Shown here piece by piece: positions 1-7,129 of a stretch of 40,122 nt of DNA (the stretch's first letter is position 1; every line of letters begins with the position of its first letter). This stretch comes from Alistipes sp. (lineage in GTDB: Bacteria > Bacteroidota > Bacteroidia > Bacteroidales > Rikenellaceae): contig JAHHQN010000020.1 of NCBI GenBank assembly GCA_020026375.1, positions 1-40,122 of the forward strand, given 5' to 3'. The position numbers and the translations under genes were made by a program. The notes beneath the pieces are model-generated. The model did no database searches. It was not told the origin of the DNA and was given only the letters and a program-made list of their open reading frames with translations.

Positions 1-202
1 GCGGCGGTTGTGTGCTGACGGGTGGGGTGGTGGAGTTGCGCCCTTTCTTCGCCGTTTGTGAGGGGAGTGTCCCCTTTCCGCGCCCTCCTCGAAAAACAGT
101 GCCGCCCCTCCGCCCGAAAGTCCGTCCTTCCCTTTCTCGAAAAAGGGCCGCCTTTTCCCCTCCTTAAAAAATCTCACCTCCTGTGAAAAAGAGAGAAAAA
201 TA
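1..202. other. intergenic, no gene seen
   Basis: GC-rich sequence with no convincing reading frame and no recognisable end of an upstream gene. It turns AT-rich at about position 180, where the promoter region of the next gene begins. I see no repeat or RNA gene here. Confidence 0.5.
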
Positions 203-234
203 TTTGGTTTATATGATAAATCGATTTATATTTG
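203..234 (+). promoter_or_regulatory. Bacteroidetes-type promoter for the membrane protein/regulator pair
   Basis: A TTTG box at 203-206, a 20-nt spacer and TATATTTG at 227-234 match the phylum's primary sigma consensus (TTTG-N19-21-TAnnTTTG). Transcription would start near 241 and leave a leader of about 80 nt. An operator-like repeat fills the spacer exactly, so a bound regulator should block polymerase. Confidence 0.7.
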
Positions 235-310
235 CAATGGAATGATATCGGGAACGCTCCGTCACCCGATTATTTTTCCCCAACACAGTTTATACCATAA
301 ACCAATTTAA
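207..310 (+). promoter_or_regulatory. two copies of an operator-like repeat
   Basis: Copy 1 is at 207-230 and copy 2 at 288-310. Both read GTTTATA-nn-ATAAA-nnn-ATTTA. Copy 2 contains the perfect inverted repeat GTTTAT-acc-ATAAAC. Copy 1 contains TTTAT-atg-ATAAA plus the 14-bp perfect palindrome at 217-230. Copy 1 lies between the -33 and -7 boxes and copy 2 lies 11 nt before the start codon. The arrangement suits autoregulation by the winged-helix protein encoded second in the operon. The repeats are seen directly; their role is inferred. Confidence 0.6.
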
Positions 311-321
311 TACTACTTATT

Positions 322-948
322 ATGAAAGAGCAACTTTTTTCGGAGAAGGAGAGTCTGCAACTCATCTCTCAAATGATTCGTCAGACCCGACAAGGTATGA
401 AAGTCGGCAGTGGTAACATTTTTCTGTGGTATGGCTATTGTTCGGGTGCGGTGGCCGCACTGGTCTATGTAGTGTGCCTGCTCACCGAGGATATCCGGTG
501 GCACGCGCTGTGGCTGCTGATGCTTGTGCCCATGCTGGTCGACCTGCTGACCGAAGCGCGCCGCAAACCCGAGGTGGTGACCTACACCGACAAGGCGGTG
601 GGCAACGTGTGGCGTGTGGTGGCACAACTCATCTGTCTCTCGGTGGTGGTGACGGTGGTGTGCAGCTATATCGAGGGCGAGATCTCCTCGCTGCTGATGA
701 TGCCCCTGAGCATGCTCTATGTGGGTATCGGTGTGTCGGCCACGGGTATCATCATCAACGAGCGGTCGATGTCCCTTGCTCCGCTGCCGGCCTATGTGGC
801 GGCCATCTACATGCTCACCCACCTTGTGAACGGACAGCACCCCCTGCTGGTGTGGAACCTGCTCTGCGGAGCGGCTTTTGTCATCATGCTGGTGATTCCG
901 GGTCATGTCATCAACCATAAATTGTCAAAATCATGTTCAAAGAATTGA
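322..948 (+). CDS. multi-pass membrane protein, unknown function
   Basis: A 208-residue protein with a short charged N-terminus (about residues 1-30) followed by roughly six hydrophobic segments: near 33-55, 62-76, 97-113, 122-145, 152-168 and 175-195. The C-terminus is short and basic. I recognise no catalytic or transport motif. The gene overlaps the downstream winged-helix regulator by 16 bp, so the two are almost certainly translated together. Pairs of a small membrane protein and a PadR/MarR-like winged-helix protein are common in Bacteroidetes and often respond to envelope conditions, but that role is inference here. The ATG at 322 follows the operator-bearing leader directly and no better start is visible. 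Confidence 0.8.
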   Translation: MKEQLFSEKESLQLISQMIRQTRQGMKVGSGNIFLWYGYCSGAVAALVYVVCLLTEDIRWHALWLLMLVPMLVDLLTEARRKPEVVTYTDKAVGNVWRVVAQLICLSVVVTVVCSYIEGEISSLLMMPLSMLYVGIGVSATGIIINERSMSLAPLPAYVAAIYMLTHLVNGQHPLLVWNLLCGAAFVIMLVIPGHVINHKLSKSCSKN

Positions 949-1217
949 ATCCACTGTTGCACACCCAGTTGCGACTGGCCGTGATGACGGTGCTGATGAC
1001 GGTCGAAGAGGCCGATTTCAACTTCCTGAAGGAGAAAACCGCCGCCACGTCGGGCAATCTGAGCGTGCAGCTCGACAAGTTGCATCAGGCCGGATACATC
1101 GACATCGAAAAGGGATTTTCCGGCCGCAGGACGCGCACCGCGTGTCACATCACGCTGCTGGGACAGCAGGCCTTCGAGGAGTATGTCGAGGCGCTGAAAT
1201 CCTATGTGACGCTGTGA
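933..1217 (+). CDS. winged-helix transcriptional regulator
   Basis: A 94-residue stand-alone DNA-binding protein. Residues about 8-75 form a winged helix-turn-helix of the small MarR-like type (Pfam HTH_34-like): a helical start (LNPLLHTQLRLAVMTVLM), a recognition-helix region with the pattern TSGNLSVQLDKLHQAGYI, then the basic wing KGFSGRRTRTACHIT. There is no room for a ligand-binding domain. It overlaps the membrane protein gene by 16 bp and ends the operon, with a strong terminator 54 nt downstream. The paired palindromes in the operon leader are the obvious candidate targets, giving autorepression. What signal it senses is unknown; the membrane protein could be a partner or simply its regulated product. 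Confidence 0.85.
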   Translation: MFKELNPLLHTQLRLAVMTVLMTVEEADFNFLKEKTAATSGNLSVQLDKLHQAGYIDIEKGFSGRRTRTACHITLLGQQAFEEYVEALKSYVTL

Positions 1218-1270
1218 GTCGGGCGTGGGGCGGTGAAGACCCTGCACCTATATATATTAGTGGAATTTCC

Positions 1271-1307
1271 GCGGTTCTCGCCCGAGGGGGTGGGAACCGT
1301 TTTTTTT
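1271..1307 (+). terminator. rho-independent terminator
   Basis: A 12-bp stem (1272-1283 with 1288-1299, including G-U pairs) and a 4-nt loop, followed by eight Ts at 1300-1307. It ends the membrane protein/regulator operon and separates it from the convergent gene whose stop is at 1312. Confidence 0.85.
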
Positions 1308-1311
1308 GTGG

Positions 1312-1956
1312 CTAAATACGGGTGAAGCGGCGCTCCGAAGTGAGACAATAGGGGCAGCAGAAGCGTGTGGGACGACTCTCGAACACATGGCCGCATTCGG
1401 GACAGATGAGGTAGTGGAGGGCGAGGGTGTCGGTGGTGCGGGGGTGACGGCACGCCTTGAGCAGGCGGAGATGTTCGGTGTCCGACGAGGCGGCCCACAC
1501 CAGCAGCCGTGCGGCGTAGCGGTTCTCGCGTTCGAGGGCGTGGGAGATGCGGTGGTGGGCGGAGGGGGTGAGCGAGCCTTGCTCGAGGGCGATGCTCTTG
1601 TCGAGATTGGTGTCGGTGTCGGCGTCGAAGAGCATCACCTCGCAGGGTGGGGTGTAGCGGCCGCCCAGATGGCGTATGGCCGTGGCGCAGCTCCGCTCCT
1701 GCACCCTGGCCGAGAGGGCCATTGCGCGGAAGAGCCGCTCGGCAGCCGGCCGCGATTCGCGACGGGCAATCTCCGCAAAATGAGCATAATGGCAGCGGCG
1801 CAGATACTTCCCCCGACCACACTCTCCGAGGTCGGTGACCACATCGGCCCACTGCGAGTGGCGATGGTCGCTGTTCACCAGTGCGTGGCAGAGCAGCGCG
1901 GTGAGCGCGGCCGAAAGCAGGAACAACAGGAGCAGGAGAGGCGGACGCAGATTCAT
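1312..1956 (-). CDS. membrane-anchored rubrerythrin-like protein with degenerate diiron site
   Basis: A 214-residue protein. Residues about 4-24 are a Leu-rich signal/anchor segment. The middle resembles the rubrerythrin four-helix bundle: HYAHFAEIARRE matches the family's Y-x-x-F-A-x-x-A-x-x-E helix, and NLDKSIALEQG matches its third helix. The end is a rubredoxin-like C4 site (CPEC near residue 185, CPYC near 202). By eye, several Glu/His iron ligands are missing: Lys replaces the first Glu, and the E-x-x-H of helix 2 is lost. The bundle may therefore no longer be a working peroxidase. I chose the ATG at 1956 because it opens the hydrophobic segment; an in-frame start at 2007 would add 17 polar residues. 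It lies downstream of pgi behind a terminator, so its own promoter is not clear. Confidence 0.7.
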   Translation of the reverse strand: MNLRPPLLLLLFLLSAALTALLCHALVNSDHRHSQWADVVTDLGECGRGKYLRRCHYAHFAEIARRESRPAAERLFRAMALSARVQERSCATAIRHLGGRYTPPCEVMLFDADTDTNLDKSIALEQGSLTPSAHHRISHALERENRYAARLLVWAASSDTEHLRLLKACRHPRTTDTLALHYLICPECGHVFESRPTRFCCPYCLTSERRFTRI

Positions 1957-2035
1957 GGGCAGGGGCGAGGGGGGAATGTCGCCCCTTCGGGAGTCAGGGC
2001 TGCACATACTGTGCCACGCAACGGCCGACGCGGCG

Positions 2036-2069
2036 AAAAAAAACGGACGACCCCTCATCGGGTCGTCCG
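2036..2069 (-). terminator. pgi terminator
   Basis: On the minus strand, a 10-bp perfect stem (2069-2060 with 2053-2044) and a 6-nt loop, followed by eight Us at 2043-2036. It begins 24 nt after the pgi stop codon. Confidence 0.9.
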
Positions 2070-2093
2070 TCGTATGTGTCTTGTCGACAAGGA

Positions 2094-3425
2094 TTAGAGT
2101 CTGGCGAGAATGGCCTTCGACTCCTCCTCGTAGCCCGGCTTGTTGAGCAGGGCAAACATGTTCTTCTTGTAGGCCTCGACACCCGGCTGGTTGAAGGGGT
2201 TGACGCCCAGCAGGTAGCCGCTGATGCCGCACGCCTTCTCGAAGAAGTAGAGCAGCGAGCCGATGACCTCGGCGTTGACCTCGGGAATCTCGATGCGGAT
2301 ATTGGGTACACCGCCGTCGACGTGTGCCAGCTGCACACCCAGCTCGGCCTTGGCGTTGACCTCCGAGATGCGGCGGCCGGCCAGGAAGTTCAGACCGTCG
2401 AGATTGGCCTCGTCGCCCTCGATGGTGACATGGTGGGTGGGGGCGGCTACCGAGATGATGGTCTCGAAGAGGGTGCGCTCGCCCTGCTGGATATACTGAC
2501 CCATGGAGTGGAGGTCGGCCGTGAGGGTGACGCTGGTGGGGAAGATACCCTTGCCGTCCTTGCCCTCCGACTCGCCGTAGAGCTGCTTCCACCACTCGTT
2601 GACGTATTGGAGACGGGGCTCGTAGGAGCCGAGGATTTCGACCTTCTTGCCGCTCTTGTAGAGCTGGTAGCGGGTGGTGGCGTAGATGGCCGCAGGGTTG
2701 TGGTCGAAGTCCACGTCGGGGGCTGTGGCCTGCTCCATGGCCTGAGCACCGCGCACCAGCGCACGGATATCAATGCCGGCGGCTGCCAGCGGAAGAAGTC
2801 CCACGGGGGTCAGCACCGAGAAGCGTCCGCCCACATTGTCGGGAATGACAAAGGAGGTGTAGCCCTCGTTGTCGGCCTGGGTCTTCAGTGCGCCGCGTGC
2901 CTTGTCGGTGATGGCCACGATACGCTGTGCGGCCTCCTCCTTGCCGTAACGCTTCTCGATTTCCGACTTGATGAGACGGAAGGCGATGGCCGGCTCGGTG
3001 GTGGTTCCCGACTTGGAGATGACGATGGCGGCGATGGAGTGTTCCTTCGAGGCTTCGAGCAGCTGGTAAGTGTAGTCCTCCGAGATGTTCTGGCCGGCGA
3101 AGACCACGGTGGGGCAGGTGTCGTTCTTGTGGAGGAAGCGGAAGGGGTTGCTCATGGCCTCCAGCACGGCCTTGGCACCCAGATACGAACCGCCGATGCC
3201 GATGCAGATAATCAGGTCGGCCTTTTCGCGCAGACGCGCTGCCGTGGCATTGATTTTGTCCAGTTCTTCGTCGGTGATCGACGAGGGCAGGTTGACCCAG
3301 CCCAGGAAGTCGTTGCCCTCGCCCTTGCCCGAGTAGAGCAGCGAGGCGGCTTCGAGGGCCTGTTGTTTCATGGCATCGGAAATCGCGATGCCGCTTTTCC
3401 GAATGTCGAGTTTCAGAGTTTCCAT
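2094..3425 (-). CDS. pgi: glucose-6-phosphate isomerase
   Basis: A cytosolic enzyme interconverting glucose-6-phosphate and fructose-6-phosphate in glycolysis and gluconeogenesis. The 443-residue length fits the short bacterial PGI form. Visible signatures are the sugar-isomerase loop IGIGGSYLGA near residue 94, the phosphate-binding SKSGTTTE near 157, the PGI signature GGRFSVLTPVGLLP, and a C-terminal lysine-rich helix. The start codon follows the gpsA stop by a single base, so the two genes are translationally linked with gpsA first. A strong terminator follows. The start METLKLDI is the expected N-terminus of this subfamily. Confidence 0.96.
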   Translation of the reverse strand: METLKLDIRKSGIAISDAMKQQALEAASLLYSGKGEGNDFLGWVNLPSSITDEELDKINATAARLREKADLIICIGIGGSYLGAKAVLEAMSNPFRFLHKNDTCPTVVFAGQNISEDYTYQLLEASKEHSIAAIVISKSGTTTEPAIAFRLIKSEIEKRYGKEEAAQRIVAITDKARGALKTQADNEGYTSFVIPDNVGGRFSVLTPVGLLPLAAAGIDIRALVRGAQAMEQATAPDVDFDHNPAAIYATTRYQLYKSGKKVEILGSYEPRLQYVNEWWKQLYGESEGKDGKGIFPTSVTLTADLHSMGQYIQQGERTLFETIISVAAPTHHVTIEGDEANLDGLNFLAGRRISEVNAKAELGVQLAHVDGGVPNIRIEIPEVNAEVIGSLLYFFEKACGISGYLLGVNPFNQPGVEAYKKNMFALLNKPGYEEESKAILARL

Positions 3426-3426
3426 G

Positions 3427-4434
3427 TTATATTAATTTTTTAGTTAGTTCCTGCATGCTTTTGCGACACGATGCCCCCTTGTAGAGTACGTTGTAGACCA
3501 TCTCGGCAATGGGCATGTCGATTTTGTGGCGGGTGTTGATGTGGCGTATGCACTCTGCGGCGAAGTAGCCCTCGGCCACCATCGTCATCTCGTTGAGCGC
3601 ACTCTTCACCGTGCAACCGTGGCCGACGAGCAGACCCAGACGGCGGTTGCGGCTGTAGGTGGAGTAGCAGGTGACCAGCAGGTCGCCCAGATAGGCCGAC
3701 ACCTGTGTGTTGCGGTTGTCGGGGTAGCTCTCCTCCAGAAAGCGTGTCATCTCGTGCGCCGAGTTGGAAATCAGCACCGCCAGGAAGTTGTCGCCGTAGC
3801 CCAGACCCACGGCCATGCCCACGGCCAGCGCGTAGATGTTCTTGAGTATGGCGGCATACTCTATGCCGTAGAGGTCGGTCGAGTAGCTGAGGTGGATAAA
3901 CGGATTGGCGAACTTGAGACCGATGGTGTGGGCGTCGTCGAGGTCGGGACACACCACGGTGAGGTAGGTGAGCCTTCCGCGCGAGACCTCCTCGGCGTGG
4001 GAGGGGCCTGTGAACAGACCCATCTGGCGGTAGGAGAGGTCGTAGTGGTCGTGGAGATACTCCACCACGGTGGTGTAGTCGTCGGGGACGATGCCCTTGA
4101 TGGCCGAGATGATGAACTTGTCCTTGAGCGACAGGGTCAGCGGCGAGAGTACCTTCTTGAGGTAGGCCGACGGACAGGCCATAATGATGATGTCGGCGGC
4201 GGCAACCACCTCGTCGAGGTTGTCCGACACACAGATGCGTTCGCGGTCGAACTGCACCTCACTCAGATACTTGGGGTTGATGCCCTCCTCGCGGAGCGAT
4301 GCCAGCACGTCGGGATTGGTGACATGCCACCCGACCTTCGCCTCGTTGGCCGTGAGCAGTTTTACGATAGCCGTGGCCCAGCTGCCGTAACCGATGACGG
4401 CACAGCGGGCTTCTTTTCCGATTTTGTATTCCAT
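3427..4434 (-). CDS. gpsA: NAD(P)-dependent glycerol-3-phosphate dehydrogenase
   Basis: It reduces dihydroxyacetone phosphate to sn-glycerol-3-phosphate, the backbone for phospholipid synthesis. The nucleotide-binding motif is AVIGYGSWATAIVKLL near the N-terminus. The catalytic region carries the GPSHAEEV and ILKNIYALAVGMAVGLGYGDN-type motifs with the conserved lysine. I set the start at the ATG at 4434 (MEYKIGKEARC, 335 residues). The longer frame starts at a TTG at 4464 that overlaps the -7 element and adds ten residues, so it is unlikely. The gene heads the gpsA-pgi operon and is divergent from mreB. Confidence 0.95.
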   Translation of the reverse strand: MEYKIGKEARCAVIGYGSWATAIVKLLTANEAKVGWHVTNPDVLASLREEGINPKYLSEVQFDRERICVSDNLDEVVAAADIIIMACPSAYLKKVLSPLTLSLKDKFIISAIKGIVPDDYTTVVEYLHDHYDLSYRQMGLFTGPSHAEEVSRGRLTYLTVVCPDLDDAHTIGLKFANPFIHLSYSTDLYGIEYAAILKNIYALAVGMAVGLGYGDNFLAVLISNSAHEMTRFLEESYPDNRNTQVSAYLGDLLVTCYSTYSRNRRLGLLVGHGCTVKSALNEMTMVAEGYFAAECIRHINTRHKIDMPIAEMVYNVLYKGASCRKSMQELTKKLI

Positions 4435-4461
4435 CGCCTTGATTTGTCGTGATTGATTATA

Positions 4462-4469
4462 CAAATATA
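4462..4469 (-). promoter_or_regulatory. gpsA-pgi promoter (-7 element)
   Basis: TATATTTG on the minus strand, 27 nt before the ATG, which leaves a leader of about 20 nt. No clear TTTG -33 box is visible in the AT-rich stretch behind it. Its position supports the shorter gpsA start. Confidence 0.6.
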
Positions 4470-4517
4470 AATAAAAAAATTCTAACTAAAAAGGCCAATT
4501 TATCCGAGGCTTTTTGC

Positions 4518-4525
4518 TATCTTTG
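4518..4525 (+). promoter_or_regulatory. mreB operon promoter (-7 element)
   Basis: TATCTTTG, giving a leader of about 100 nt before the mreB ATG. The -33 region is poorly conserved. It lies back to back with the gpsA promoter about 50 bp away. Confidence 0.6.
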
Positions 4526-4631
4526 TCCTGATATGATGCGTTATTGGAGCGGAAACGGGGCGTGAAGTCCGATTTTGGCTCGTTGGCGACTGATTGTCAA
4601 TTAATTACGAATAAAAGAGTAGACCTACAAT

Positions 4632-5651
4632 ATGGGAATGTTTTCGTTGACTCAGGAGTTGGCTATTGACCTTGGAACGGCCAACACCCTGATTATTTAC
4701 AATGGCAAGGTTGTGGTGGACGAGCCGTCGATTGTGGCTCTCGATGTCCACACCGGCAAGCTGGTGGCCATCGGCTATCAGGCGCGCCAGATGCACGAGA
4801 GAACCAATCCTAACATCAAGACCATTCGTCCGCTGAAAGACGGTGTGATTGCCGACTTTAACGCCACGGAGCTGATGTTGCGCGGACTCATCAAGAAGGT
4901 GAAGACCTCGGGCAGCCTCTTTGCCCCCTCGCTGCGCATGGTGCTGTGTATCCCCTCGGGTTCGACCAATGTGGAGATTCGCGCCGTGAGAGACTCGGCC
5001 GAGCATGCCGGCGGCCGCGAGGTGTATATGATTTACGAACCTATGGCCGCCGCCCTGGGTGCGGGTCTCGACGTTGAGGCCCCCGAAGGCAACATGGTCA
5101 TCGACATCGGCGGCGGTACCTCGGAAATCGCCTGCATCTCGCTGGGCGGTATCGTCTGCTCGGAATCCATCAACGTGGCCGGCGATGTCTTCACTTCCGA
5201 TATCCAGAGCTATGTGCGCCAACAGCACAATATCCGTATCGGCGAGCGCACGGCCGAAGCCATCAAGTGCTCCATCGGTGCGGCCATCTCCGACCTGGAG
5301 GAGCCGCCCGCCGATTTCGTGGTGACGGGTCCCAACATGCTCACCGCTCTGCCCCAGACCGTGTCGCTGTCGTACAGCGAGATTGCCTACGCGCTGGAGA
5401 AGTCACTGGCCAAAATCGACGTGGCACTGATGAAGGTGCTGGAGGCCATGCCCCCCGAGCTGTATAGCGACATCGTCAAGAACGGTATCTATCTGGCCGG
5501 CGGCGGTGCGCTGATCAAGGGTCTCGACCGTCGTCTCAACGAGAAGACCGGTATCCCGTTCCATGTGGCCGAGGACCCCTTGCGTGCCATTGCGCGCGGT
5601 ACGGGTATCGCGTTGAAGAACATCAACCGTTTCTCGTTCCTCATGAAGTAG
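4632..5651 (+). CDS. mreB: rod-shape determining protein MreB
   Basis: A bacterial actin that forms membrane-associated filaments directing the elongation machinery. The 339 residues carry all the actin-fold ATP motifs: phosphate-1 loop DLGTANT (residues 13-19), phosphate-2 DIGGGTSEIA near 157, and the adenosine loop YLAGGGALIKG near 286. The N-terminal MGMFSLTQ is amphipathic, as expected for membrane binding. It is the first gene of mreB-mreC-mreD-mrdA-rodA. It is separated from mreC by a 104-bp gap holding two hairpins, whereas the later junctions are tight or overlapping. Confidence 0.98.
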   Translation: MGMFSLTQELAIDLGTANTLIIYNGKVVVDEPSIVALDVHTGKLVAIGYQARQMHERTNPNIKTIRPLKDGVIADFNATELMLRGLIKKVKTSGSLFAPSLRMVLCIPSGSTNVEIRAVRDSAEHAGGREVYMIYEPMAAALGAGLDVEAPEGNMVIDIGGGTSEIACISLGGIVCSESINVAGDVFTSDIQSYVRQQHNIRIGERTAEAIKCSIGAAISDLEEPPADFVVTGPNMLTALPQTVSLSYSEIAYALEKSLAKIDVALMKVLEAMPPELYSDIVKNGIYLAGGGALIKGLDRRLNEKTGIPFHVAEDPLRAIARGTGIALKNINRFSFLMK

Positions 5652-5659
5652 AACGGAGG

Positions 5660-5732
5660 TTCCGCCGGCGGCGGAATATGATTTTTTTAGGAGAGAAAAC
5701 CAATGTGGATTGCGGATGAATAGTCCGCAATC
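5660..5732 (+). other. two RNA hairpins between mreB and mreC
   Basis: Hairpin 1: a perfect 7-bp stem at 5660-5666 with 5670-5676, a 3-nt loop, then seven Ts at 5682-5688 after a 5-nt gap, so it resembles a leaky terminator. Hairpin 2: a perfect 9-bp stem at 5708-5716 with 5724-5732 and a 7-nt loop. Together they could reduce read-through or mark a processing site, so that the filament protein MreB is made in excess over MreC/D. The structures are seen; the role is inferred. Confidence 0.6.
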
Positions 5733-5755
5733 TTAACTTTAAAGCGTAGGAGACT

Positions 5756-6610
5756 TTGCACAAACTCATAGAATTTTTACAGCGTGTCTACCTTCCGGTG
5801 CTGTTTGTCGTCATAGAGCTGGTGGCCATCAACTACTACGCCGCCTCGTCGTGCTACACCGAGGCGCGTCTGATTTCGCAGTCGAACGACTTTATCGGCG
5901 GTGTGCATGGTTTTTTTGCAGGCGTGCGCCACTACTTCTCGCTTCACCGCGAGAACGAGATGCTGCTCGACCGCATGGCGCAGCTCGAAAAACAGCTGGC
6001 CATGTATCAGGACGCGACCGACATCGCCAAGTTTGAGGACTATGTGGCCGAGTATGGCGAAAACAAGTTCCGTACGCTTTCGGCTTCGGTGATTGCCAAC
6101 ACGGTCAACCGCGCCGAGAACTTCATCACCCTCAATCGCGGTACGGCCGACGGTGTGGAAACCGATATGGCGGTGCTCTCGCCCGACGGCTCGATGGTGG
6201 GTTATGTCATCGACTGCTCGGAGCATTACGCCATCGTGATGTCGGTGCTGAACACCTCGTTCCGTGCCAGCGGCAAGCTGGTGGGGGTGGACTACTTCGG
6301 CTCGCTGTGCTGGGACGGCCGCGACCCCCATGTGGTGCTGCTCGACGAACTGTCGAAGTATGCCGAGCCGCAGGTGGGCGATGAGGTGGTGACCACCAGC
6401 TTCTCGCAGTACTTCCCCCAGGACGTGAAGGTGGGTACGGTGGAGAGCGTGCAGCTCAACGAAACCCACACGGCCTACACCGTGAGGGTGAGACTCAGTG
6501 CCGAGATGTCGCGTCTGTCGAGTGTGCTGCTCATCGGCAACAACGACCTGCAGCTGATTCGCAAGATGCAGGAGAGTCCCAAAGTCAAACAACATATTCG
6601 TCAGAAATAG
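5756..6610 (+). CDS. mreC: rod-shape determining protein MreC (TTG start)
   Basis: Links cytoplasmic MreB to periplasmic PBP2. The layout is a short cytosolic tail, one membrane helix at about residues 12-32, a coiled coil at about 60-95 and the paired beta-barrel MreC domain at about 105-275. The start is TTG at 5756: an in-frame TAG at 5747-5749 excludes anything further upstream, and no ATG lies near the expected N-terminus. AGGAG at 5748-5752 stands only 3 nt ahead of it, unusual in a phylum that rarely uses Shine-Dalgarno pairing. The stop codon directly abuts the mreD ATG. Confidence 0.93.
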   Translation: MHKLIEFLQRVYLPVLFVVIELVAINYYAASSCYTEARLISQSNDFIGGVHGFFAGVRHYFSLHRENEMLLDRMAQLEKQLAMYQDATDIAKFEDYVAEYGENKFRTLSASVIANTVNRAENFITLNRGTADGVETDMAVLSPDGSMVGYVIDCSEHYAIVMSVLNTSFRASGKLVGVDYFGSLCWDGRDPHVVLLDELSKYAEPQVGDEVVTTSFSQYFPQDVKVGTVESVQLNETHTAYTVRVRLSAEMSRLSSVLLIGNNDLQLIRKMQESPKVKQHIRQK

Positions 6611-7129
6611 ATGCACCGTACAATCACATATCTGTTGCTTTTTATCTTCACGGTGTTGTTTCAGGTCTTCCTGTTCGACAACCTGTCGGTGAGCATGTAC
6701 CTCAATCCGTTGATTTATATCGCCTTCGTGGCGCTGCTGCCGCTCGACGAGTCGCCGCTGATGACCCTCGCCGCCGCGCTGATGATGGGCATCACGATGG
6801 ACTACACGATGGGTACGGCCGGACTCAATGTCATCGTCACCCTGCCGGTGGCCTATTTCCGCTCGACGCTGCTGAGCCTGACCTACCGTCAGGAGGACAT
6901 GCGCGAGGGCGGCATTCCGTCGGTCGAAAGAATGGGCATGGTGGCTTTTCTGAAGTACATCATCTTCTTCGTGCTGATTCACCACACCCTCTTTTTCCTG
7001 CTCGAAGCACTCTCCCTGTCTCATCTGCTCCACACTGTGGTGCGTATATTGGTCAGCAGTGCCGTGTCGGTGATGTTCATCACCATCACGTCGCGCTTTT
7101 TCACATCTAAACTGGACACAAGAGTATGA
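6611..7129 (+). CDS. mreD: rod-shape determining protein MreD
   Basis: A 172-residue integral membrane protein of the elongasome. About five to six hydrophobic segments are visible (near 5-22, 30-45, 52-65, 70-85, 110-135, 140-160). Little sequence is strongly conserved in this family, so the call rests on size, topology and position. The gene begins immediately after the mreC stop and overlaps mrdA by 4 bp (ATGA). It is inferred to join MreC in regulating PBP2. Confidence 0.9.
   Translation: MHRTITYLLLFIFTVLFQVFLFDNLSVSMYLNPLIYIAFVALLPLDESPLMTLAAALMMGITMDYTMGTAGLNVIVTLPVAYFRSTLLSLTYRQEDMREGGIPSVERMGMVAFLKYIIFFVLIHHTLFFLLEALSLSHLLHTVVRILVSSAVSVMFITITSRFFTSKLDTRV

Noticed and set aside
313..918. 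201-codon open frame on the minus strand over the first membrane protein gene
   Set aside because: His/Gln/Arg-rich composition typical of antisense frames in GC-rich genes, no family features.
1956..2595. N-terminal extension of the rubrerythrin-like frame into pgi
   Set aside because: The extension runs through the pgi terminator and the end of pgi in antisense-like composition; the signal sequence starts at 1956.
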